Positions 1 through 6,813 of a stretch of 64,000 bases of DNA are shown here, piece after piece. Below the pieces are notes generated by a model that was not told the DNA's origin, ran no database searches, and was given only the letters and a program-made list of their open reading frames with translations. Source of the DNA: Dethiobacter sp. (lineage in GTDB: Bacteria; Bacillota; Dethiobacteria; Dethiobacterales; Dethiobacteraceae); contig JAGXRN010000025.1 in NCBI GenBank assembly GCA_018335875.1, forward strand, positions 1 to 64,000, given 5' to 3'. The first letter of the stretch is position 1. The number at the start of each line of letters is the position of its first letter. The position numbers and the translations under genes are program-made.

Positions 1-1
1 C

Positions 2-241
2 GAAGGCAAAACGTTTGTGACATTCATTGCCTGTGTAATACGTTCCTATTTATTGAATAGGCTCTCAAACTATCTGACAGATAACTCAACGTCCATGAAG
101 AAGGTATTTAGCCAGTTATCCAATATCACCATCCTTTCAAGTCAGGGGGGATACCGCTTCACAAAGGCTCTGACCAAGAAGCAAAAACAGATTCTGTCGG
201 CGTTTAACGCAGTTAGTGATATCGTGGATAGTGTTAAATAA
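2..241 (+). CDS. Transposase C-terminal fragment, runs off the left edge
   Basis: The reading frame is open from base 2, giving EGKTFVTFIACVIRSYLLN and onward to a TAA at 239-241. A tail with a basic/aromatic helix of the type F-I-A-x-x-I-R-S-Y is typical of the C-terminal end of IS4/IS1634-type DDE transposases, downstream of the last catalytic acidic residue. The 5' part and the left inverted repeat lie outside the window, so I cannot tell whether the copy is intact. The next two ORFs and the fragments behind it suggest an eroded mobile-element neighbourhood. The family call rests on recognition of the tail only. Confidence 0.6.
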   Translation, partial: EGKTFVTFIACVIRSYLLNRLSNYLTDNSTSMKKVFSQLSNITILSSQGGYRFTKALTKKQKQILSAFNAVSDIVDSVK

Positions 242-244
242 ACT

Positions 245-427
245 GTGTCTACGCTAAAAGTTAGCGGAATTCAGGTTATTATAGAAAAATTGCAGCTCAT
301 CGGCCTTCAAATAATAGAAAAAGAAGAGAAGATTAAAGGAATCATCTATACTTTAAATAGTTTGCATAAAAAAATTGAGCGTAAACAGGAGTTTAAAGAA
401 AAAACAGCAGCTCTGGAAGAAGATTAA
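245..427 (+). CDS. Small hypothetical protein, 60 aa, in frame behind the transposase tail
   Basis: A GTG-started, Lys/Glu-rich ORF lying in the same frame as the transposase, separated from it only by TAA and one codon. It is probably a helical or coiled-coil segment (heptad-like I/L spacing through residues 10-45). I see no ribosome binding site before the GTG, so it may be a read-through remnant of the transposase gene rather than a separate gene. I do not recognise it. Confidence 0.3.
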   Translation: MSTLKVSGIQVIIEKLQLIGLQIIEKEEKIKGIIYTLNSLHKKIERKQEFKEKTAALEED

Positions 428-457
428 CATTTTCAAACAACTGCAAATTGCCAATAA

Positions 458-799
458 ACTTCAGAGTTGTCTTTGACTACTGCATCGGCTCTTCTCCATC
501 GGAATTATTATATTGCTAGTAATATAAGAGTGTTTGTCTTTGATAATCGAGTAGAAATCATAAGCCCTGGCAGCTTACCTAACACATTAACGGTTGAATC
601 AATTAAGCATGGGATCCACATTGAACGTAATCCTATTATGGTTTCCATGGTTAAAGACATCCCGGATATTCCGTATCGTGGTGCCGGGACAGGGATTCAG
701 CGGATTCTACGTAGCTGTAGAGAAAGCGGAATTAAAGTGGAATTCATTAATGATAAAGAAGGGGAACAGTTTAAGGTAGTTTTTTATCGCAAAGAATAA
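458..799 (+). pseudogene. Truncated AlbA_2/HATPase_c_4-type putative transcriptional regulator or helicase, C-terminal part
   Basis: The frame opens after a TAA at 455-457 and keeps about 110 residues. It contains ALLHRNYYIASNIRVFVFDN, then EIISPGSLP, ERNPIM and PYRGAGTGIQRI. This series is the C-terminal half of the HATPase_c_4 domain found in divergent-AAA/AlbA_2 proteins (often annotated as RecG-like putative DNA binding proteins or ATP-dependent helicases). Full-length family members have 350-500 residues, so the N-terminal DNA-binding half is missing. There is no credible start codon or ribosome site. It is most likely a fossil left by a deletion near the upstream transposase. Confidence 0.65.
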
Positions 800-1090
800 A
801 GGTTTTTTGAGCGTTGATACACTGAGACGCAGTTCGCATTGTTGTTTGATGAAGAACTGCATCCTGAATTAATAAAAAAGATTGATGAACAGAACAGTTA
901 AAAGAAGCAAAGCTTATTCTTAATGCTCCCCAGAGTTGACATTATTGGCATAACATGCTATTATTTAGCCATAGTTCGACTTAGACACTGGTTCTAAGTC
1001 CTTCACCCTTCACGGGAGCTGGTACGTTGCCATCGTCTTCCGTGCAAAATTACATAAGCCCGTAGGGCTAGTTAAAGTTAACTTATTTTT
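800..1090. other. Gene-poor decayed stretch
   Basis: No complete gene is visible. One short open segment at 818-901 reads TETQFALLFDEELHPELIKK and ends at TAA (899-901). It looks protein-like and may be the end of another broken gene. The part at 960-1070 has a short hairpin (AGCCC-GTA-GGGCT near 1059-1069) but no recognisable RNA family. Confidence 0.3.
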
Positions 1091-1143
1091 AAAAAAATCC
1101 GTATGTGTTAAACCTTTTTTAGGTTTGCCCATGCGGTTTTTTT
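1091..1143 (+). terminator. Intrinsic terminator with interrupted stem
   Basis: An A-run, CCGTATG (1099-1105) and AAACC (1110-1114) pair with GGTTT (1122-1126) and CATGCGG (1130-1136), followed by a run of seven T. The A-run and T-run extend the stem, so it could work on both strands. Confidence 0.65.
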
Positions 1144-1269
1144 GTTTTTCGGGGCAGACTGCACCTAAAGACGGTGGTTGTTGTAAAACAGCTGCTGCGA
1201 GTATTCCGGGGGTTTTCCCGGAGAGGTGCGGCCTGTCCCGTTATATTTTACCGGGAGGGAGGTGATCAG

Positions 1270-1440
1270 ATGGAGAGACTGCTGAAAGTGAGCGATGCCT
1301 GTGAAATTTGCAATCTGTGGAAGACGAAGTTCTATGAGTTAATCAAGAGAGGAGATGTCCGGGTTGTGAGGCTGGGGGAGAGAGGCATCAGGATTCATCC
1401 TGAAGAGATCCAGCGTCTGATGAAGCAGGGGATCGCCTAG
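1270..1440 (+). CDS. Excisionase-like helix-turn-helix protein
   Basis: A 56-residue protein starting at ATG 1270 behind a strong ribosome site (GGGAGGGAGGTGATC). It reads MERLLKVSDACEICNLWKTK and continues FYELIKRGDVRVVRLGERGI. This is the short winged HTH of the MerR/excisionase (helix_turn_helix_17) superfamily, with the typical K-x-x-F/Y-x-x-I-K-x-G and R-I-P-like wing (here RIHPEEIQRLM). Its place directly upstream of a tyrosine integrase suggests a recombination directionality factor (Xis) or a repressor of the element. An upstream in-frame GTG at 1174 is possible but has no ribosome site. Confidence 0.7.
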   Translation: MERLLKVSDACEICNLWKTKFYELIKRGDVRVVRLGERGIRIHPEEIQRLMKQGIA

Positions 1441-1468
1441 GCGGTACATTTTTAAGGGGACCAAAAGC

Positions 1469-1511
1469 AGGAGAACAGTGCATATATTGCGAAAATATAC
1501 ATTGTTCTCCT
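1469..1511 (+). repeat. Long imperfect palindrome between xis and int
   Basis: AGGAGAACAGTG (1469-1480) faces CATTGTTCTCCT (1500-1511), with further AT pairs inside, giving a 43-base near-palindrome. It lies between the excisionase-like gene and the integrase start. It could be an operator or recombinase accessory site, or an RNA hairpin limiting integrase expression. There is no T-run behind it, so it is not a classical terminator. Confidence 0.6.
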
Positions 1512-1536
1512 GCGGGGTTTGAAAGGAGAGGTGAAT

Positions 1537-2700
1537 ATGGCAACCCCGCGGATAAAGAAAAGGGGCGATTCCTGGTCGGCATTGGTAGATTTGCCGGGAC
1601 TCCCTGGCGAGAGAAAGCAAAAGAGAATAACAGGTAAAACTAAGAAAGAGGTTGAGGCAGCTGTTATTGACATTCTTTCTCAGGCTAATAGAGGAATATA
1701 TTTTGAGCCGGCTAAAGATACCGTTGCTGAATATTTTAGCTGGTGGTTGAATTACATTCAACAGCGAGTTGGCTACACAACTTTTGACAGGTACTCTGGA
1801 ATTGTCAATCAAAATATTATTCCTGAACTGGGAAAAATGAGGCTTTCCGAAATAAGCACAGCGACAATAGAAACATATTATGCTAAAGCAGTAAAGGAAG
1901 GCCGAAAAGACGGCAGGCCTGGGGGACTTTCAACAACCACGCTCAAGCAGTACCATTCGATAATAAACTCTGCTCTTGGCACAGCAGTCCGCTTAAAAAA
2001 AATACAGTATAATCCGGCTGCAGATGTTATCCCACCAAAAAAAGAAAAACATAAAATTACTACTCTTTCAGCTGAGGAATTAGACGATCTTCTTCGCGCA
2101 TTAGGCGATAGTGACATGTATCTGCCTGTCTATCTTGCAGCTCATACAGGAATGAGGCGCAGCGAAGTGTTTGGTGTTCGCTGGCAGGACATTGACTTCA
2201 CTTCTCGTAACCTTACTATCAGCCAGGTTCTATTGCATACCAACGACGGCTTAAAGTATGGATCGGGAAAATCAAAGCGGGCGCAGAGGACGATTAAGTT
2301 GTCAAAAACTGTGGTTAGTGTTCTTAAAAAGTATAAAGCAAAACAGGCTGAGCAGAAATTGAAAGACAGCGCGGCTTACACTGACAGCGACTTGGTTTGT
2401 GCCAGGAGGGACGGAACACCGATGAACCCGGAAACAGTAGGGGGGAACTTCAGGAGATTTGCACATAAGCAAGGATATGGAATATATTCCCATATATTAA
2501 GGCATACGCATGCAACCTAGCTTATGAAAGCAGGTATAAACCCCAAGGTTGTGAGTGAACGGCTTGGACATTCAAGTGTAGCTATTACGCTTGACCTCTA
2601 CAGTCACGTAATGCCGTCGATGCAGGAGGAAGCTGCTGATGTGTTTGATGCTATGGTAAGCTCAGCTAGCTGTGGAAAACGTCACGTGACCAATCCGTGA
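1537..2700 (+). pseudogene. Tyrosine recombinase/integrase interrupted by an in-frame amber codon
   Basis: Start ATG 1537 behind GAAAGGAGAGG. The N-terminal 60 residues form the AP2-like arm-binding region, residues about 65-165 the SAM-like core-binding domain, and the rest the catalytic domain. Box I is HTGMRRSE with the first catalytic Arg, and box II starts with HILRHTHAT. A TAG follows at 2518-2520, exactly where a Leu is usual in the family. The same frame then continues with LMKAGINPKVVSERLGHSS and ITLDLYSHV, carrying the catalytic Tyr, to TGA 2698-2700. Without read-through the product (327 aa) lacks the nucleophile. It is therefore most likely a recently inactivated gene. Amber suppression or pyrrolysine decoding is possible but unsupported within the window. 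Confidence 0.9.
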
Positions 2701-2810
2701 CCAAATCGATAAAATAGGCATAAAAATGGCGCCATGTAAATATATGGAAACTGCGAAAGCGCTAAAGAACCCTTGATTTTACTAGGTTTATCCGCTATAA
2801 TTAAAAACGC

Positions 2811-2886
2811 GCCGGCGTAGCTCAATTGGTAGAGCAGCGGAATCGTAATCCGCAGGTTAGGAGTTCGAGTCTCCTCGCCGGCTCCA
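2811..2886 (+). tRNA. tRNA-Thr (anticodon CGT)
   Basis: A full cloverleaf: acceptor GCCGGCG pairs with CGCCGGC, D arm with the TAGCTC...GAGC pattern, anticodon stem GCGGA/TCCGC with loop ATCGTAA (T33, anticodon CGT, decodes ACG), T arm with GTTCGAGTC, discriminator T and an encoded CCA. An intrinsic terminator lies 10 bases behind it. The tRNA is intact and may be the landmark that the upstream integrase used, although the integrase lies on its 5' side rather than the usual 3' side. Confidence 0.95.
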
Positions 2887-2895
2887 AAAGAAAGT

Positions 2896-2924
2896 AAGCA
2901 CCGCAAGGATTGCGGTGCTTTTAT
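2896..2924 (+). terminator. Intrinsic terminator of tRNA-Thr
   Basis: Perfect 10-bp stem AAGCACCGCA (2896-2905) / TGCGGTGCTT (2911-2920), five-base loop, then T-rich sequence. Confidence 0.85.
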
Positions 2925-3029
2925 TTGTCTGCGGGTAAGCCTGAAGATCTGATTTTCGACAAATTGGGGACAGCTCAGATTATGTCTGTTTTTTATAATT
3001 AACAGAATGCTGCCTCTGTGCTCCATTAT

Positions 3030-3431
3030 TTAAGCTAATACTTTTTTGTAGGTGATGAAAAAAAGTCCGATTGTCAGGAAACCAATGCCGCCGTAGAGTG
3101 GGAGGTTGCTTTTTTCAACTTCGTCACCTGCATCGATCGAAACGATACCCATTTCACCTTCTACCAGATTCATATCTTTGCCGACATAGTCTTCGTCCTC
3201 GTCAATTTCAATGGAAACGATACCCATTTCGCCTTCTGCCAGTTCCATATCTTTGCCGACATAGTCTTCGTCCTCGTCAATTTCAATGGAGACGATACCC
3301 ATTTCGCCTTCCGCCAGCTCCATGCCTTTGCCCACGTAGCCTTCGTCTGGCGCATTATTTGCTGCGGCCACTCCTGCAAACGCCAGGGTAAGAAGCATGA
3401 CTGCGATAATCAAAAATACTGTTTTTTTCAT
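3030..3431 (-). CDS. Exported acidic tandem-repeat protein with C-terminal membrane anchor
   Basis: A 133-residue protein starting at the ATG complementary to 3429-3431, behind GAGGAGGG on the minus strand. Residues 1-24 are a signal peptide (MKKTVFLIIAVMLLTLAFAG, then VAAA). Residues 32-106 are three 25-residue units with the core YVGKDMELAEGEMGIVSIEI followed by D/E runs; the third unit degenerates after residue 99. Residues 110-133 read LPLYGGIGFLTIGLFFITYK and end KVLA. This is a short motif, a hydrophobic helix and basic residues, the layout of a cell-wall sorting signal, but LPLYG is not a canonical LPxTG. I do not recognise a family. It stands alone between the tRNA and a divergent gene, and its function is unknown. 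Confidence 0.8.
   Translation of the reverse strand: MKKTVFLIIAVMLLTLAFAGVAAANNAPDEGYVGKGMELAEGEMGIVSIEIDEDEDYVGKDMELAEGEMGIVSIEIDEDEDYVGKDMNLVEGEMGIVSIDAGDEVEKSNLPLYGGIGFLTIGLFFITYKKVLA
3132..3338 (-). repeat. 75-bp coding tandem repeat, about 2.8 copies
   Basis: Three direct units encode residues 32-56, 57-81 and 82 to about 100 of the exported protein. The first two are nearly identical at DNA level; the third diverges at its end. This suggests recent unit duplication. Confidence 0.85.
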
Positions 3432-3590
3432 TTGAAACCCTCCTCGTAAATTTTTGAATCTACCAATTTTGACGGGAAAGAACGCGGGTTGTTCCCATGG
3501 CCTATCGTTAAGATTTCTTAAAACAACGCTGACACGTGCACATAGAGGATTCATGGCTGGTGATAGATGGGACAGTACAATTGTGTTTGC

Positions 3591-3619
3591 TTGACAATGA
3601 ATGTGTATGGTTATATGAT
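3591..3619 (+). promoter_or_regulatory. Sigma-A type promoter for the Uma2 gene
   Basis: TTGACA (3591-3596), 17-base spacer, TATGAT (3614-3619). The ribosome site GCAGGAGGTG follows within 15 bases and the ATG at 3639, so the transcript leader is very short. Confidence 0.75.
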
Positions 3620-3638
3620 AGCGGCAGGAGGTGATCTC

Positions 3639-4397
3639 ATGGTAAAATTGTTGACGGCTCAAGAGTTGGCCGATATTTTAAGCTTATCAGTGGATACTGT
3701 CTGGAGGTATACACGACAGAAAAAAATACCCGTAGTTGAACTGGGAGTAAAACAATACCGTTATGAAAAGGAGGCGGTACTTGCTGCTTTGGCCATGGAG
3801 AACCTATCTGTTAAAGAAGATCATCCGGGATACTCAAAACAGGGTGGATATACCTACGAGGATTACTTAAAGATCCCCGAAGAACCGGGCTACAGGTTTG
3901 AGATTCTGGAAGGGAATCTTGTAAAAGAACCGTCACCTTCAATGCATCATCAGCGACTCTCCCGGGAACTGGGGTACCAGTTGATCACTTATTTCAATGA
4001 GTTTGATCCTGAAGGTGAACTCTTTTTTGCCCCATTGGACGTTACTCTGACCTCCAGCAATGTGCTGCAGCCGGATATTTTGTTTGTGTCCAGCACCAGA
4101 AAGGGTATTATGCGCAGGGAGCGCATAGACGGTCCCTGTGATTTGGTTGTGGAAATTATGTCGCCAACAAATCGTCGCAAAGACCGCCTGAGTAAGATGG
4201 AGATATATCGTAAGGCAGGGATACCTCACTACTGGCTGGTGGATCCTGAGGAAAACACATTGGAAGCTTTTATGCTTAAGTGTGGAAATTACACCCTGGT
4301 AGTTGCGGGTGGCTCTGGCGACACATTTTGTCATCCTGAATTTCCCGGATTAAGTCTTAATCTGGATAAGATATTTTACCGGCCTGTACCTGAGTGA
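3639..4397 (+). CDS. HTH-Uma2 fusion: Uma2 family (DUF820) endonuclease-like protein
   Basis: A 252-residue protein starting at ATG 3639 (ribosome site AGGAGGTG). Residues 1-50 form an excisionase-like helix-turn-helix (LTAQELADILSLSVDTVWRY, then RQKKIPVVELG). A linker with two Tyr-rich turns follows. Residues about 70-250 match the Uma2/DUF820 fold, a restriction-endonuclease-like PD-(D/E)xK core: PDILF, DLVVEIMSPTNRRKDRLSKM and GIPHYWLVDPE are the usual landmarks. Uma2 proteins are abundant in cyanobacteria and scattered in Firmicutes, and their role is not established. The DNA-binding front end suggests sequence-directed nuclease or regulator activity (inference). It is monocistronic, with its own promoter and terminator. 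Confidence 0.85.
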   Translation: MVKLLTAQELADILSLSVDTVWRYTRQKKIPVVELGVKQYRYEKEAVLAALAMENLSVKEDHPGYSKQGGYTYEDYLKIPEEPGYRFEILEGNLVKEPSPSMHHQRLSRELGYQLITYFNEFDPEGELFFAPLDVTLTSSNVLQPDILFVSSTRKGIMRRERIDGPCDLVVEIMSPTNRRKDRLSKMEIYRKAGIPHYWLVDPEENTLEAFMLKCGNYTLVVAGGSGDTFCHPEFPGLSLNLDKIFYRPVPE

Positions 4398-4415
4398 GGC
4401 AGAAAGCCTGCAAAA

Positions 4416-4440
4416 AAAGCGTGCCAATAGGCACGCTTTC
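4416..4440 (+). terminator. Intrinsic terminator after the Uma2 gene
   Basis: AAAGCGTGCC (4416-4425) / GGCACGCTTT (4430-4439) with a four-base loop; only a short T tract. Confidence 0.8.
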
Positions 4441-4561
4441 ACAATTAGTTGTTTAATTCTTTTGAGCTGATAGCCGCTGAATCAACTGCAGTTTAATTTT
4501 AATGGACAAGCTGCTTTGGGCTTGATAGAATTGTATATATGATGCGAAAGGAGGAGTTTCA

Positions 4562-4687
4562 ATGGTCAAACCCAAAGCAGGCAACAAAGGAAAGCAGGAG
4601 AACAAAATGAATCCTTTTAAAGGCCAAGGCCAAAAGAAGGCTAATGGGGCAAAATCCCAGGCCCCGAGAAGATCCAACCCCAAATAA
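4562..4687 (+). CDS. Small basic protein, 41 aa, possibly a minor spore protein
   Basis: ATG 4562 follows a strong ribosome site (AAAGGAGGAG, optimal spacing). The product starts MVKPKAGNKGKQENKMNPFK and is rich in Lys, Gly, Asn and Gln, without hydrophobic segments. Composition and length recall minor small acid-soluble spore proteins such as SspN/SspO, but I see no diagnostic motif, so this is a weak analogy. An intrinsic terminator follows 44 bases downstream, so it forms its own transcription unit. Confidence 0.55.
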   Translation: MVKPKAGNKGKQENKMNPFKGQGQKKANGAKSQAPRRSNPK

Positions 4688-4730
4688 ATTTGATATTCCA
4701 CCTGTTGTAGAATAAAGATGGTTGAGACAC

Positions 4731-4762
4731 AAACGCCGACTCTGAAAAAGGCCGGCGTTTCT
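4731..4762 (+). terminator. Intrinsic terminator
   Basis: AAACGCCG (4731-4738) pairs with CGGCGTTT (4753-4760); short T tract. Confidence 0.65.
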
Positions 4763-4786
4763 TACTATATGTGAGGGAGTGTGGGC

Positions 4787-4924
4787 ATGAAACAGGAAGT
4801 GATTTTGCATCTTAAAGGTTTTTTCGGGGAGAACGGTGTGTTTACTGATAGTGATGATGTGGCAGGTTATGTTAAGGACTACACCTGGGATTCATTGAGG
4901 TTTAGAATGTCTGAGTTATTTTAA
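4787..4924 (+). pseudogene. N-terminal remnant of a GlcD-type FAD-linked oxidase
   Basis: A 45-codon ORF with a fair ribosome site (GTGAGGGAGTG). It contains LKGFFGENGVFTDSDDVAGY, then VKDYTWD. This matches the first 35 residues of glycolate oxidase/D-lactate dehydrogenase subunit GlcD (the segment before the FAD-binding domain, normally G-x-x-x-V-x-T-D-x-x-x-L-x-x-Y-x-x-D). The remaining 400 or so residues are absent, and the frame closes inside the 3' end of the convergent saccharopine dehydrogenase-like gene. The deletion that removed the rest presumably joined the two genes. Confidence 0.55.
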
Positions 4925-6005
4925 CATTGCGTTTTTCCAGTTCACTAAAGAAATGCCGGTGGTCAATGCAGCCTTCGCTTTCCGGTGCAAGAACGCCGGC
5001 AGCTTTTATCTGGCCTCTTCCCAGGAGCAGAGCTGTGATGGAAAGGGGGACGCCTGTCAGTTCACGCATGGGTGCGGCAGCCTCCCCGGATACACTGTGT
5101 GGACTGCCGTCTTTTTCACCTTCTACTATTACTTTAATCCCGGAGCAGGCCTTCCCTTTAAAAAGTCTGTCGAGAACGGGCAGTGTCTTCTTCAGTATGG
5201 AAGCAAGCGCCTGTTTTTGCCGGTTCGAACGTGTGAGGCGGAGGCGGTCCATGAGGATAGCCAGCGTGTTGAGTTGGCCTTCAACTAATCCTCCCTTTAG
5301 GCTGACAGTACTGACAGCGGGATACCTTTCAGGCAGAGTGAGCGGTTCCGGGTGTCCCAGATGATATGTATTGACATCATTCAATGGCGCGGGAAAGCGG
5401 ATGCGCTCTTTTTCTGTGCCTGCCCTCACCATCATTGTTTTGCATTCTTTGTAGGTGGGCACATAGCCGGTAAAAATGTGGAGCGTGTGCAGGATTACAG
5501 CCATCCCGGCGGAATCTGCCGAACTTCCTGCCCAGTATATTTTAATGGCACTTACTGTATCTAGCTGTTCCGCCCCGCGCACCGCCAAAAGGTTGCTTAT
5601 ACCCGGCGTCCAGCCAATACCGCTGATGATTGCAACGCCTTTTTCCTTTGCTTCGCTGTCCAATACTTTAACACTTGCCAGAGCGTCGTAGTCGTCACAA
5701 ATACTTACATAGTTGATGCCGGCTTTGATGGCTGCCTGGGCCAGAGTCTTCTCAAAGCGATAAAAAGGCCCAAGGGCACTGGCTGCAACATGGTGCTGTG
5801 ACATAGCAGCAAGCAATGTGTCGGGCTTAGTGGCATCTACCAGACTGGTGCTGACTTTTTCAGCACCAATTTTAGAGGCAATCCTGTCTGCTCTGACCAT
5901 ATCCCTGTCGGCAATGGTAACTAAGCTCACATCATCCTGTGCCGCCAGGTCTTCCACGGCCCTGCTTCCCATGTCGCCGGCGCCACCGAACACCACAATT
6001 CTCAT
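4902..6005 (-). CDS. Saccharopine dehydrogenase family NAD(P)-binding oxidoreductase
   Basis: A 367-residue protein; start codon complementary to 6003-6005 behind GAGGAGGCTC. The N-terminus MRIVVFGGAGDMGSRAVEDL is a Rossmann G-x-G-x-x-G nucleotide-binding loop, with ADRD at the end of strand 2 favouring NAD(P). The middle part (KAGINYVSICDDYDA, GIGWTPGISNLL) is typical of the saccharopine dehydrogenase/carboxynorspermidine synthase superfamily, and the C-terminal half is the substrate domain. No partner gene of lysine or polyamine synthesis lies beside it, so the substrate is undefined. It is convergent with the GlcD remnant and overlaps its end by 23 bases. Confidence 0.8.
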   Translation of the reverse strand: MRIVVFGGAGDMGSRAVEDLAAQDDVSLVTIADRDMVRADRIASKIGAEKVSTSLVDATKPDTLLAAMSQHHVAASALGPFYRFEKTLAQAAIKAGINYVSICDDYDALASVKVLDSEAKEKGVAIISGIGWTPGISNLLAVRGAEQLDTVSAIKIYWAGSSADSAGMAVILHTLHIFTGYVPTYKECKTMMVRAGTEKERIRFPAPLNDVNTYHLGHPEPLTLPERYPAVSTVSLKGGLVEGQLNTLAILMDRLRLTRSNRQKQALASILKKTLPVLDRLFKGKACSGIKVIVEGEKDGSPHSVSGEAAAPMRELTGVPLSITALLLGRGQIKAAGVLAPESEGCIDHRHFFSELEKRNVKITQTF

Positions 6006-6050
6006 AGGGAGAGCCTCCTCTTTTATTTATGAACTATACTGCCTTCTATA

Positions 6051-6078
6051 TATATATTGCCGGGAAAAGCAATATATA
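6051..6078. promoter_or_regulatory. Inverted repeat upstream of the saccharopine dehydrogenase-like gene
   Basis: TATATATTGC (6051-6060) and GCAATATATA (6069-6078) are perfect arms around CGGGAAAA, about 45 bases upstream of the minus-strand start codon. The position suits an operator overlapping the promoter. No regulator gene is adjacent. Confidence 0.45.
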
Positions 6079-6159
6079 GTTTGAATAATTAAAAAAGTTG
6101 TCTTTAATAATTGTATTTTTGAGCACGCCACGGAGATACTAGAGTACGGAGGTGGGTGT

Positions 6160-6528
6160 ATGCCGAAAGTCGTGTGCCGGGTTGCCTATTGTGCACATAA
6201 TCTGGGTGGGGAGATTTGCAACGCAGCTGTGATAGAAATCAACGAGGACGACTGTTTTGGCAGTGAGCAAACTGACTGCAGCACATTCATTCCCAGGGAA
6301 TTCTCAGGGTCTTTGCTGTCCCTCGAAAACGTAAATTACAGCGGGTTGGTGGCCCAGGCTTTCAGCGGCAATTATGAGACAAGCCCGCAGGTACGTTGTC
6401 TAATGAGTTCCTGCTGTTTTAACGACGGCCAGGAACATTGCCGGGCAGAAGATGTGGAGATTTTCAGTTCGAGTGCACACTCAACCCCTGAAACTTTATG
6501 CAGCACTTTCAGAGAATGCCGATATTAG
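6160..6528 (+). CDS. Protein with two DUF1540 cysteine modules
   Basis: 122 residues, ATG 6160, ribosome site GGAGGTGGG. Module 1 (residues about 4-40) has the pattern V-x-C-x-V-x-x-C-x-x-N with a later C-x-A-x-x-I-x-I and a closing D-C-S-T-F. Module 2 (about 77-118) repeats it: VRCLMSSCCFNDGQEHCRAE and L-C-S-T-F. DUF1540 is a small cysteine-rich, presumably metal-binding domain common in spore-forming Firmicutes; its function is not known. The linker (residues 45-75) carries no recognisable domain. Confidence 0.8.
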   Translation: MPKVVCRVAYCAHNLGGEICNAAVIEINEDDCFGSEQTDCSTFIPREFSGSLLSLENVNYSGLVAQAFSGNYETSPQVRCLMSSCCFNDGQEHCRAEDVEIFSSSAHSTPETLCSTFRECRY

Positions 6529-6813
6529 AGTCTATTTTTTAAAAATTAGAATTTTCTTATTGTTTCTATAATTTATTTTTGCAAAAAAATAGACAAAAAT
6601 GATTAATCATGTTACTATTTAATCAAGGGCTATAAATTTTTTTTATATAAATAGTTGTTAGTGGAAATTAATTAAAAGGCTGCAAGTCGTATTTTTAAAT
6701 ATAAATGATGTGAATAAAATCTCATGGGCATAAATTGATGAAATGGAATAATATAGAGTAAATTGTGAGACAATAATACCACTATATAATGAATGAAAAG
6801 GAGGTTCAATGAA

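Noticed and set aside
1000-1090. tmRNA or other known RNA remnant
   Set aside because: No T-loop, acceptor stem or known motif could be identified.
3114-3338. CRISPR-like array
   Set aside because: The 75-bp units are contiguous, in frame and without unique spacers; they are coding repeats.
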